A stretch of 10,003 bases of DNA from Anaerolineae bacterium (GTDB taxonomy: Bacteria; Chloroflexota; Anaerolineae; Aggregatilineales; Phototrophicaceae). A program made the translations under genes and the position numbers. Of the stretch, positions 1-5,869 are shown one piece after another. The DNA lies in assembly GCA_014379235.1 (NCBI GenBank), contig JACMMD010000834.1:1-10003 (forward strand), given 5' to 3'. The notes beneath the pieces were generated by a model. The model had not been told where the DNA came from and did no database searches. It saw nothing but the letters and a program-made list of their open reading frames with translations. Within the stretch, counting starts at the first letter, position 1; each line of letters begins with the position of its first letter.

Positions 1-2
1 AG

Positions 3-197
3 CGCTATCGCCTCTTGCTGCAAAAACAGCCCGGAATGCTCGGTGAAGTGGTTAACGTTCAGGTGACGCTGCCCCTCGGCGCGCAGGTCATCAGCGCCTC
101 GCCAGAACCGATCACCAGCTACAGCCTCGACCAGCCGATTTTAGAGTTCCGCGTCGATCTGCTGAGTGATGAATGGGTGGAGATCATCTATCGCTAG
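3..197 (+). CDS. C-terminal fragment of a larger protein, DUF4012-like
   Basis: Open frame running in from the left edge and ending at TAG 195-197; only the last 64 residues are visible. The fragment has an RYRLLLQKQPG segment, then alternating hydrophobic strands (VNVQVTLPLGAQVISASP, later LEFRVDLLSDEWVEIIY), which looks like a beta-sandwich tail. From memory of the family, this resembles the extreme C-terminus of DUF4012 proteins, large secreted or membrane-anchored proteins of unknown function common in Chloroflexota and Actinomycetota. No catalytic residue can be assigned. A terminator-like hairpin follows at 271-306, so it is probably the last gene of its transcript and unrelated to the lasso cluster. 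The reading frame is convincing; the family name is an inference. Confidence 0.6.
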   Translation, partial: RYRLLLQKQPGMLGEVVNVQVTLPLGAQVISASPEPITSYSLDQPILEFRVDLLSDEWVEIIYR

Positions 198-200
198 ATA

Positions 201-236
201 GTGATGAGTGATGAGTGATGAGTAAAAAATACTCAT
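201..236. repeat. TGATGAG heptad repeat ending in a short hairpin
   Basis: Positions 201-223 hold three tandem copies of a 7-bp unit (GTGATGA / TGATGAG register). The last copy forms a perfect stem, ATGAGTA (218-224), loop AAAAA (225-229), TACTCAT (230-236). Degenerate inverted copies (CCTCATTACT, CCCTCATAACT) continue to about 261, so the whole block is an imperfect palindrome. A two-copy version of the same unit lies at 9950-9965. Blocks of this type are common dispersed intergenic repeats in several bacterial phyla; no function is implied by the sequence. Confidence 0.75.
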
Positions 237-270
237 ACCTCATTACTTGTCCCTCATAACTTAATTTGAC

Positions 271-306
271 ACGGCGGGGCGTTTCGCAACAAACGCCCCT
301 CGCCGT
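271..306 (+). terminator. Probable rho-independent terminator or stable hairpin after the left-edge gene
   Basis: A GC-rich inverted repeat: ACGGCGGGGCGTTT (271-284), loop CGCAAC (285-290), then AAACGCCCCTCGCCGT (291-306). All 14 stem positions pair, interrupted by a two-base CT bulge. The downstream T-tract is short (TTGATGTC), which weakens the intrinsic-terminator call. Its position 74 nt after the only stop codon nearby, with no gene starting until past 500, makes a transcript end the simplest reading. Confidence 0.55.
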
Positions 307-362
307 TTGATGTCAGTCTATGTGGAATGTCAGTCCCACTCCACTTTCTTTATAGCCAAACA

Positions 363-377
363 CTCTCAGCCTGAGAG
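363..377. promoter_or_regulatory. 15-bp perfect palindrome, candidate operator
   Basis: CTCTCAG, one central C, CTGAGAG: seven perfectly paired bases each side. It lies upstream of a gene for a DNA-binding protein that could be autoregulatory. The half-site differs from that of the palindrome at 416-427, so the two do not form an obvious repeated operator. Regulatory role is inference. Confidence 0.3.
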
Positions 378-415
378 ATTACATGCGATGAACTGCTTCG
401 ACTGTTTTTACGCGG

Positions 416-427
416 TGCAACGTTGCA
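416..427. promoter_or_regulatory. 12-bp perfect palindrome TGCAACGTTGCA, candidate operator
   Basis: TGCAAC followed directly by its reverse complement GTTGCA, with no spacer. Such symmetric 12-mers are typical in size of binding sites for dimeric Cro/CI-type regulators. It is 129 bp upstream of the preferred HTH start codon. Function is inferred from position only. Confidence 0.3.
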
Positions 428-479
428 TTGAGATGGGATATACTGGTTACAGTCTATTGAAAATCAGTAAGCTCCCAGT

Positions 480-524
480 TTCATCTAGTGTACATTTTAT
501 GTCATCCACTGTCAACTAGATGAA
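480..524. promoter_or_regulatory. 9-bp inverted repeat around the upstream ATG of the HTH gene
   Basis: TTCATCTAG (480-488) and CTAGATGAA (516-524) are exact reverse complements separated by 27 nt. The right arm overlaps an in-frame ATG at 520. In DNA it could be an operator; in RNA it could be a leader hairpin masking that ATG. This argues for the start codon at 556. No protein or RNA can be assigned to it from sequence alone. Confidence 0.35.
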
Positions 525-555
525 CTTTAGAGGCGCGGAAAGTCCTCGACATCTG

Positions 556-804
556 ATGGAAGGAAAACTCAAAAACCGCTTACTCGAACTGATTCAAGCC
601 CGCGAACGCCGCGAAAATCGAAAAATCCCGATGACGGAAATCGCAGCGGAAATCGACGTTTCTGAACGAACCGTCAAGCGTTGGATTGAGAACAGCATCG
701 GGAAGTTTGAAGCACCGATCATCGAAAACATCTGTCGCGTATTCGATTGTGACCTGAGCGATCTGCTGTACATCGAGCCGGTCAGCAGCGAGACGAAGGG
801 ATGA
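556..804 (+). CDS. Cro/CI-type helix-turn-helix regulator of the toxin-antitoxin operon
   Basis: Small (82 aa) DNA-binding protein. The helix-turn-helix is seen in IPMTEIAAEIDVSERTVKRW (about residues 24-43), followed by the typical ICRVFDCDLSDLLYIEP tail of HTH_26/XRE-like regulators, in which a helix packs against the DNA-binding helices. I chose ATG 556 (MEGKLKN) because family members begin just before this helix. An in-frame ATG at 520 would add 12 residues, but it has no ribosome-binding site and lies in an inverted repeat. A GGAAAG at 538-543 is a distant, weak ribosome-binding candidate for 556. The gene ends within a few bases of mntA and is probably its autoregulator or a third member of the toxin-antitoxin module. 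Family assignment is confident; the role is inferred from context. Confidence 0.8.
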   Translation: MEGKLKNRLLELIQARERRENRKIPMTEIAAEIDVSERTVKRWIENSIGKFEAPIIENICRVFDCDLSDLLYIEPVSSETKG

Positions 805-807
805 GTG

Positions 808-1110
808 ATGCTTAATGAACACGTAACCATTCCCGATGCGGTGATTGCCGAGTTTTGCCAGCGCCACCATATTCGCAAGCTGTCGCTGTTTGGCTCGGTG
901 CTGCGTGATGACTTCGATTCCGACAGTGACATCGACGTTCTAGTAGAGTTCGAGCCAGACGCGCTAATCGGGCTGGAATTCATTTCGATGCAGGACGAAT
1001 TGGGCGAGATTTTGGGGCGTCGGGTGGACTTAAACACGCCAGATTTTCTCAGCCGCCATTTCCGACAGCAAGTGCTACAACGGGCGCAAACACTGTATGA
1101 ACGAACGTGA
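808..1110 (+). CDS. mntA: MntA-type minimal nucleotidyltransferase antitoxin
   Basis: A 100-residue minimal nucleotidyltransferase of the pol-beta fold. The active-site signature is complete: G29-S30, ten residues, then D41-x-D43 (LFGSVLRDDFDSDSDID), with the third metal-binding acid likely D74 in GRRVDLNTP. In studied MntA/HepT pairs, this enzyme silences the HEPN toxin by transferring AMP groups to a tyrosine of the toxin's R-x4-6-H-x-Y motif. ATG 808 is preferred with AAGG about nine bases upstream; GTG 805 directly before it is an alternative. The stop overlaps the hepT start by 14 bp, indicating translational coupling. All catalytic residues are present, so the antitoxin appears intact. 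Confidence 0.9.
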   Translation: MLNEHVTIPDAVIAEFCQRHHIRKLSLFGSVLRDDFDSDSDIDVLVEFEPDALIGLEFISMQDELGEILGRRVDLNTPDFLSRHFRQQVLQRAQTLYERT

Positions 1111-1438
1111 TGAAACCCTGCTGCGCGATATGCTCGATGCGGCGCGACGGGCGACACGCTTTATCGAAGGTCAATCTCGTGCAGCGCTAGAAGACAACGA
1201 TATGTTGCTCGGCTATGCTGTTGTACGCGCCGTTGAAATTGTCGGAGAAGCCGCCAGCAAAGTTAGCCCGGAGACACGCGCCGCGCTGTCACAAATTCGC
1301 TGGAAAGAGATTATTGGGATGCGTAATCGAATAGTCCACGACTATTTGAATGTGGACTACAACATAGTCTGGGGTGTCGTCAGCAAAGATTTACCGCCGC
1401 TGATTGATAAATTAGAAAAGTTTATCTCGCCGGAATAG
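1097..1438 (+). CDS. hepT: HepT-type HEPN RNase toxin
   Basis: An all-helical 113-residue HEPN-domain protein (DUF86/HepT family). The ribonuclease motif R-x4-H-x-Y is intact as R76-NRIV-H81-D-Y83, and the preceding segment EIVGEAASKVS is typical of the family. Known HepT toxins cleave RNA and act as dimers; Y83 corresponds to the residue modified by MntA in characterised pairs. The gene starts inside the end of mntA (14-bp overlap) and its product length is normal for the family. It ends 13 bp before the stop codon of the convergent lasso-cluster gene N, with no terminator in between. An intact toxin next to an intact antitoxin suggests a functional module. The stabilising or defensive role is inferred. 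Confidence 0.9.
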   Translation: MNERDETLLRDMLDAARRATRFIEGQSRAALEDNDMLLGYAVVRAVEIVGEAASKVSPETRAALSQIRWKEIIGMRNRIVHDYLNVDYNIVWGVVSKDLPPLIDKLEKFISPE

Positions 1439-1451
1439 ACGTTCGCAGTCT

Positions 1452-2678
1452 TCAACGCGGCAGCAGCAAATAACCCAGAAAGCGTCTAAACGGTTGAAAG
1501 CCATATTTACGCGCCAGCCGGAGGGGCCGCGTTACATAGTACAAAAATGACAGATTCGAACTCAGTTCCACCGCCGCCCGATCACTGGCATTCGGCAGCC
1601 AATGACGCGGCAAAATCACCTGACGCACATAAGTAAAGCGATCCCGCAAATGCTCCCGTATTTGCAGGTGAAACTCGTAATCCGCTTCCGAAATCACCGG
1701 CGGCTGCGAATTCCACACATCTTGCGCGAACAATCGCTCGGTCACATATGCGCCCAAGCGCGGCAGCACAACCTCTGCCTGAACCTGCTGCTGCATCTCG
1801 TCCGGCAGCGTCGTATCCAACAGATTATGCGCCAGCCACAAGCCAAGCAGTAACATGCGCCGACAGTGGAATATGGATGCCTGCTCCATTATGCGCCGCC
1901 AATCCATCGTTGGCCGCGCCGCGATCAATTCAGCGATGTCGCAAATCCACGCCAGCCGCTCCCAAGCGTGTTTCGTACCGTGCATCGACAGCACGATCAG
2001 CAAATCTTCGGGCCCAAGGCTCACCACCTGCCCGCCTCTAAAACTCACCGTTTCCAGCCGTTTTTGGACATCGGCGAAAGTCGGCTGCAAAGTGAACAAA
2101 GATTTCATCAACTGCCAGTGAAGCTCTATGGCCGAGCCATCTTGTTCATGCACGAAATAGAAGTGATAGCCGCGATCCGGGTTATACGATGCCGCTGACC
2201 CTTCGTTAGCATTCCTATCGATGTAGGTGTAACCGTTAGCGCACAGCAAATCTTTGGCGCGCTCAACGTCGCGCTGCTGCACCAGAATGTCCAGATCATC
2301 GAACTCGCGCAGGGCAAGGCTGCCGTAAGCCATCATCGCCAAGCAGGGGCCCTTGAACGACAGCATCGGAATGTCATTCGCCTCGAACAGTTTGGTCAGT
2401 TGCAGCAGTTTGTTGGCCAGCATCAAGTTACGAAAGATGCTTGATTGAAGGTAGGACGCGCCCTCTGCGTCATATTGAGCGGGTAATTTATCGGGGCACA
2501 GCCGCCGGATATTCCAGAACAGCAGCTTCAACACGCGATGTCCGCCGGCCAGCGCCAACAGGTATTCCCAATTGAGCGGCTGGCTCATCAGTTCGGAGAT
2601 ACGTGTTTCCTGTGCCGAACTGACCCGCGTGCGGGCGCACAACAGCAGTAATTCGTGTTCGGGACGCCGCGCAATCAT
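1452..2678 (-). CDS. PF14907-type nucleotidyltransferase, last gene of lasso cluster (N)
   Basis: A 408-aa protein of the uncharacterised nucleotidyltransferase family (NTP_transf_5). The core motif is LSFKGPCLAMMAYGS (K109, G110, S120), followed by LREFDDLDILV with R124, D128 and D130, matching the family pattern of lysine-glycine then an R..DxDxLV metal site. The rest is helical with several Trp- and Leu-rich segments and no signal peptide. Members are repeatedly found in lasso-peptide clusters, including Bacillus-type clusters that also carry a peptide kinase, where they are thought to add a further group after phosphorylation. It follows the exporter by 36 nt and so probably shares its transcript. 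ATG 2678 has only a distant G-rich stretch upstream, so translation initiation looks weak. Chemistry on this peptide is inferred. Confidence 0.8.
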   Translation of the reverse strand: MIARRPEHELLLLCARTRVSSAQETRISELMSQPLNWEYLLALAGGHRVLKLLFWNIRRLCPDKLPAQYDAEGASYLQSSIFRNLMLANKLLQLTKLFEANDIPMLSFKGPCLAMMAYGSLALREFDDLDILVQQRDVERAKDLLCANGYTYIDRNANEGSAASYNPDRGYHFYFVHEQDGSAIELHWQLMKSLFTLQPTFADVQKRLETVSFRGGQVVSLGPEDLLIVLSMHGTKHAWERLAWICDIAELIAARPTMDWRRIMEQASIFHCRRMLLLGLWLAHNLLDTTLPDEMQQQVQAEVVLPRLGAYVTERLFAQDVWNSQPPVISEADYEFHLQIREHLRDRFTYVRQVILPRHWLPNASDRAAVELSSNLSFLYYVTRPLRLARKYGFQPFRRFLGYLLLPR

Positions 2679-2714
2679 GAACGAATCGAACCGCCCCCCG
2701 CATAGTGTTGGTGG

Positions 2715-4538
2715 TCATTGGTAATGCTGCGATTGTGTGCGGAACAGCCCCGCATAAACCCCGTCCAACTGCATGAGTTCTTCATGCGTTCCGCTTTCGA
2801 CCATATGGCGACCTTCGAGTACATAGATGCGATGCGCCATCCTGACCGTCGATAACCGATGGCTAATCAGTATCGCTGCACGGCCCGCAATTATACGCCG
2901 AAATCGTTCAAAAACCTCGTGTTCGCTCATCACATCGAGCGCGCTGGTTGGCTCATCCAAAACGACCAGCTGCGCGTCGCGCATGAAAGCCCGCGCCAAT
3001 GCCACGCGCTGCCACTGCCCGATGCTCAATTCTTGCCCGTTTTCAAACTGGTTGCCTAAAAGTGTATCGTAGCCCTGCTTCAAGCCCGAAAACATTTCGT
3101 GGGCTTCGGCATCCTTAGCCGCTTCTATCACGCGCTCGTCAGTCTCAAGCGATGCCTCAATATTACCCAACCACACGTTTTCCCGCGCTGAGAGAAAATA
3201 TTGAACATAATCTTGAAAAACCACGCTGATCTCGCGCCGCAGTGCCGCCACGTCGTAGTCACGCAGATCAACGCCATCGAGCGTGATGCGCCCCTCTGTC
3301 GGGTCATACAAGCGGCACAGCAGTTTTATCAGTGTCGTTTTGCCCGCCCCATTAGCCCCCACCAGCGCGATCACTTCGCCGGGGCGAATAGTCAGGTTGA
3401 TATTCTCAAGCACTTTCTTATCGCTAGAAGGATAGGTGAAACCCACATTCTCGAAGCGGATGCCCTCACGCATGGGGCGCGGAATAGACGCGGGTCGGGC
3501 AAGCGGGCGCGCGATCTTCGGCTCCAGCGCCAGAAACTGATACAACGTCGCCAGAAACAGGTTATGCTCGTACAGGCTGGCGAGGCTGCCCAACACTTCC
3601 CGCAGCAGCGCTTGAGCGCGCTGTGCCGCCTGAAAATACATCACAAGGCTGCCGATGGTGATGAGGCCCACTAGCGCTTGATTAGCGACGAAGGCATACA
3701 CGCCAAACAGCGCCGCCGTTGTACCAATCTGTACGAACAATTCCCATGTCGAACGGCGAACCGTAATTTCAAGCTGCTCTTTACGCAGCAGGTCGCGTAC
3801 CGCGTCGAAGCGTGCCGCGAACATATCGCCCAAATTGAACAGGCGAATCTCTTTAGCGTAATCCTGACCGGTAAGGATGTAGTGAAAATACTGAGATTGA
3901 CGTTCCGCCGACGATTTTTGCCGCGCCCAACGGAAACGCACCCGCGCAAAGCGTAAGCGCACCACCATTAAAGGCAGCGTTGTCGCAAACAGACCTATCG
4001 CTACCGCCCAATGCAGCGATATCAACAAGCCCACCATGCCCAACAACGAGAAACTGGTACGGATCAATGTCAGCAGGTTATTGACGATTTGCGGCGGGCG
4101 ATAGGGCGAGTCCGACTGGGCGCGGTGCAGCGTGTCGTAAAACTGTGGGTTCTCATAGTATTCGAGATCAACCTCAATTGACTTGGCGTGGATGATCGCG
4201 CTCACCCGGTCTGAAACCGACTGCGTTTGTGCCTCGCTGATGAGGCTGGCTACCGAACTAAGTACCGAGTCGATGATCGCCGCCAAGCCCACCAGCACCA
4301 CCAGCGCCACGATAGGTTCAAACGAACGTGTTTCAGGTGGCGCGGATACCGCCGCCGAAATCGCATCGACCATCAGCTTGGTGAGGTATAGGCTGACGAG
4401 CGGCAGAATACTCTGCCCTACGATGATAATCAGATTGGCGATTGTCCAGCCGGGGCCGCTGTCCCATACGAGCCGCAAAGCCCGCTGAATATGCAGCGTT
4501 TCGCGGAGGCGCGTTCCGAGAACGTTCAGGTTATCCAT
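2715..4538 (-). CDS. Type I ABC exporter with fused membrane and ATPase domains (lasso D)
   Basis: A 607-aa half-transporter. The N-terminal region has hydrophobic segments around residues 32-56, 76-100, 153-176, 178-196, 266-286 and 288-306, fitting a six-helix exporter domain. The C-terminal ATPase has Walker A GANGAGKT (394-401), Q-loop Q442, a variant signature LSIGQ (504-508, usual LSGGQ), Walker B LVVLDEP with E529, and switch H560. All catalytic residues for ATP hydrolysis are present. There is no N-terminal C39 peptidase domain, so it would not cleave the leader; that fits a cluster with its own B2 protease. Role: export of the mature lasso peptide and probably self-immunity, as for McjD-type proteins. 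It starts 18 nt after the kinase stop with no clear ribosome-binding site, suggesting coupled translation. Confidence 0.9.
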   Translation of the reverse strand: MDNLNVLGTRLRETLHIQRALRLVWDSGPGWTIANLIIIVGQSILPLVSLYLTKLMVDAISAAVSAPPETRSFEPIVALVVLVGLAAIIDSVLSSVASLISEAQTQSVSDRVSAIIHAKSIEVDLEYYENPQFYDTLHRAQSDSPYRPPQIVNNLLTLIRTSFSLLGMVGLLISLHWAVAIGLFATTLPLMVVRLRFARVRFRWARQKSSAERQSQYFHYILTGQDYAKEIRLFNLGDMFAARFDAVRDLLRKEQLEITVRRSTWELFVQIGTTAALFGVYAFVANQALVGLITIGSLVMYFQAAQRAQALLREVLGSLASLYEHNLFLATLYQFLALEPKIARPLARPASIPRPMREGIRFENVGFTYPSSDKKVLENINLTIRPGEVIALVGANGAGKTTLIKLLCRLYDPTEGRITLDGVDLRDYDVAALRREISVVFQDYVQYFLSARENVWLGNIEASLETDERVIEAAKDAEAHEMFSGLKQGYDTLLGNQFENGQELSIGQWQRVALARAFMRDAQLVVLDEPTSALDVMSEHEVFERFRRIIAGRAAILISHRLSTVRMAHRIYVLEGRHMVESGTHEELMQLDGVYAGLFRTQSQHYQ

Positions 4539-4556
4539 AACGATATTCGTTGGCGG

Positions 4557-5483
4557 TTAATACGCCGCACCCTGCGCCACATCCTGCTCGATTAACTGTA
4601 CCAATTGCGCCAGATCGGGCAGTGAAAAGCGACGTGTCAGGCGCTTGGTGGGGACAAGTCTGGCGACCTCCGCGCAGCGCTGGAAATTAGCCGCCGCTGT
4701 ACCCGTCTCGCCTAGCAGGTCAACTTCATACAAGCCGCCTAAGTGATTCATGTAGGAATGGGTCAGTAGTTCAAAACAAGCTTGCTGTGGTGTCAGTGGT
4801 TCGATGTGAGTTTCGTCGCCTTTATCCAGCACATAAATCGCCCGCAGCGGCTGTGGGCTTTGTGGAAAACCTTCTGCCTGACGGTAGCTGCGCTTTTCAG
4901 TATTTTGGGTCACTCGTGGCAAAGCATCTACATCGTGCCCTAGTGCTGCGACAGCTTCTGGCCACAGCTTCACCTGTGGAAACGCGGGTAAAACATGGGG
5001 TACGCCAGCCATATAGTCGAGGTCAATCGCCACGACATCATCCACGATAGCCAGATGCCCCCGCACCTGTAAGGCCGCTGCTGTCGTCGATTTACCCTGT
5101 CCAGAACTGCCAATAAAAACCACAACGCCGTCATCGATGACCGCCGCGCTGCCATGCAGCACCAATTTACCGCGCTGGTGCAGCAGCGCCGCCATCGCCT
5201 CGTTGATGATAAAGCCCCTGAACCACTGTTCATCGACATCAGCGATGGGCGCGACAACAATTTCGCGGCCATGGGTAGCGGTTAGTATGCCAACGTCATC
5301 CCACCAGAAGAAAATACCATCATTAAAAACCCCTATCGAATAGTCGGTAGGGGGCATGAGTGAAGCTATAACACTGTGTGACTCCAGGCGGATAACCACG
5401 TCTGGCGGGGCTTGGTGAGCAATCAATTCAGGCAGTGGCAGCACAGATTGAATGGTCAGTCCATAGGCAGTATAAAATGCCAC
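4557..5483 (-). CDS. HPr-kinase-like lasso peptide kinase (K)
   Basis: A 308-aa P-loop protein related to the C-terminal kinase domain of HPr kinase/phosphorylase. Visible features are LVLHGSAAV (108-115), Walker A GSSGQGKST (125-133, K131) and the acidic pair D148-D149 in AIVDDVVAID. It lacks the N-terminal domain of true HprK. Homologues such as the paeninodin kinase phosphorylate the C-terminal Ser hydroxyl of the lasso precursor. The precursor just upstream ends in Gly-Gly-Gly-Ser, so the substrate feature is present. The start is GTG at 5481-5483, preceded by GAGGAAA; an ATG 13 nt upstream is in another frame. The gene is 133 nt downstream of the precursor and 18 nt ahead of the exporter. 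Family is confident; substrate is well-supported inference. Confidence 0.87.
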   Translation of the reverse strand: MAFYTAYGLTIQSVLPLPELIAHQAPPDVVIRLESHSVIASLMPPTDYSIGVFNDGIFFWWDDVGILTATHGREIVVAPIADVDEQWFRGFIINEAMAALLHQRGKLVLHGSAAVIDDGVVVFIGSSGQGKSTTAAALQVRGHLAIVDDVVAIDLDYMAGVPHVLPAFPQVKLWPEAVAALGHDVDALPRVTQNTEKRSYRQAEGFPQSPQPLRAIYVLDKGDETHIEPLTPQQACFELLTHSYMNHLGGLYEVDLLGETGTAAANFQRCAEVARLVPTKRLTRRFSLPDLAQLVQLIEQDVAQGAAY

Positions 5484-5530
5484 GCTTTCCTCATACTGGG
5501 ATGAACGTTTTCAATACAACGCAAATTGGA

Positions 5531-5553
5531 CTGACTTCATTTAATGAAACCAG
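5531..5553. promoter_or_regulatory. 23-bp near-perfect palindrome between precursor and kinase
   Basis: CTG-AC-TTCATT-T-AATGAA-AC-CAG: nine of eleven arm positions pair around a central T. It lies in the 133-nt gap between the precursor and kinase genes. It could be an operator for a separate kinase-exporter transcript or a structural element of a polycistronic RNA. No good promoter hexamers are evident immediately beside it. Function unknown. Confidence 0.35.
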
Positions 5554-5603
5554 CCTACTTGCACTATCTATCTCAAACGTGAAACGAACGTATAAATGCC
5601 AGT

Positions 5604-5630
5604 GTGGTGCTCGTGTTTACGAGCCGCCAC
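5604..5630 (-). terminator. Hairpin across the precursor stop codon, possible attenuator
   Basis: An inner perfect stem GCTCGT / ACGAGC (5609-5614 and 5619-5624, four-base loop) is extended by an outer GTGG / CCAC pair (5604-5607 and 5627-5630). On the minus strand it spans the last Gly/Ser codons, the TAA stop (5617-5619) and 13 nt beyond. No U-run follows, so a complete intrinsic terminator is unlikely. A stabilising 3' hairpin or partial attenuator, keeping precursor mRNA more abundant than downstream kinase and exporter mRNA, is the more likely role. Confidence 0.45.
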
Positions 5631-5766
5631 CCGAGAACATGACCATAGCAGTCTTGTCACCCATGTCGCCTGTCACCATCTGCTGCGTAACTGCTTCGAT
5701 GTTGCCATAAACAGTTACGGTTGGGGCTTTGTAGGCCTTCTTCTTCTGCTGGTTGCTAGATTGCAT
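5617..5766 (-). CDS. Lasso peptide precursor (A)
   Basis: A 49-aa precursor. The leader (residues 1-28) begins MQSSNQQKKKAY and has the lasso recognition spacing Y12-xx-P15-x-V17-xxx-G21-xxxxx-T27, which B1 is expected to bind. Thr at the penultimate leader position predicts cleavage after Q28. The 21-residue core starts QMVTGDMGD, so the alpha-amine of Gln1 would be joined to Asp9, giving a nine-residue ring. The tail KTAMVMFSGGGS contains Met and Phe that could act as plugs and ends in Ser, the expected site of kinase K. The start at 5766 is set by AAGGAG nine bases upstream; a longer frame to 5832 has no such signal. My hand calculation gives about 2087.9 Da for the macrolactam and about 2167.8 Da with one phosphate. 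Oddities: Gln at core position 1, four Met in the core, no Arg anywhere. Confidence 0.88.
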   Translation of the reverse strand: MQSSNQQKKKAYKAPTVTVYGNIEAVTQQMVTGDMGDKTAMVMFSGGGS

Positions 5767-5775
5767 TTCTTCGAT

Positions 5776-5781
5776 CTCCTT
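5776..5781 (-). promoter_or_regulatory. Strong ribosome-binding site of the precursor gene
   Basis: Minus-strand TTAAGGAGATCGAAGAAATG: AAGGAG is placed nine bases before ATG 5766. It is the best Shine-Dalgarno sequence in the cluster and fixes the precursor start at 49 rather than 71 codons. Confidence 0.85.
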
Positions 5782-5803
5782 AACAAGTAGGGAAAATGCA
5801 TTC

Positions 5804-5831
5804 TGTACGAGTTTTATAATGCAATCGTACA
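5804..5831. promoter_or_regulatory. Inverted repeat in the precursor 5' leader
   Basis: TGTACGA (5804-5810) and TCGTACA (5825-5831) are exact reverse complements separated by 14 nt. The element lies just downstream of the predicted -10 box, so it would be at the start of the precursor transcript. It fits either a repressor operator that blocks transcription or a 5' mRNA hairpin. The adjacent DNA is very A+T-rich. No matching regulator is encoded within the lasso cluster. Confidence 0.45.
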
Positions 5832-5840
5832 TTATGGAAA

Positions 5841-5869
5841 ATTATAGTCGGATTCAGGTCACAGCGCAA
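5841..5869 (-). promoter_or_regulatory. Predicted sigma-70-type promoter for the precursor gene
   Basis: On the minus strand, TTGCGC (5864-5869) and a perfect TATAAT (5841-5846) are separated by 17 bp. The expected start point is near 5834, giving a leader of about 68 nt before ATG 5766. The -35 box matches only the TTG half of the consensus. The promoter lies in the 112-nt gap after the methyltransferase stop and would give the precursor its own transcription in addition to read-through from B1. Confidence 0.6.

Larger units (their letters stand above)
307..555. other. Gene-free leader region upstream of the HTH gene
   Basis: No convincing gene is seen. The stretch is richer in A+T than its surroundings and carries two compact perfect palindromes, CTCTCAG-C-CTGAGAG (363-377) and TGCAACGTTGCA (416-427). 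A longer inverted repeat lies at 480-524. No good -35/-10 pair with 16-18 bp spacing was found, although the promoter of the HTH-mntA-hepT operon must lie here or just upstream. The 70-codon frame at 307-519 starts with TTG, has no ribosome-binding site and no recognisable domain. Confidence 0.5.

Noticed and set aside
201..261. CRISPR array
   Set aside because: The repeat unit is 7 bp, in tandem without spacers; no cas genes or longer repeats are present.
307..519. 70-codon plus-strand frame before the HTH gene
   Set aside because: TTG start, no ribosome-binding site, no domain, and it overlaps palindromic regulatory-looking DNA; composition looks non-coding.
594..1157. 187-codon minus-strand frame opposite the HTH and mntA genes
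   Set aside because: It is antisense to two genes with clear motifs, is Ser/Arg-rich without any domain, and is a shadow of their codon pattern.
4557..5483. True HPr kinase/phosphorylase
   Set aside because: It lacks the N-terminal HprK domain and lies in a RiPP operon between precursor and exporter; it fits the lasso kinase branch.
5617..5766. Alternative leader cleavage after T32-G33 or before G33
   Set aside because: Neither leaves Asp or Glu at core positions 7, 8 or 9, so no lasso ring could form; the conserved leader spacing also points to T27.
5617..5832. 71-aa extended form of the lasso precursor
   Set aside because: The upstream ATG lies inside the inverted repeat near the predicted transcription start and has no ribosome-binding site, whereas ATG 5766 has an ideal AAGGAG.
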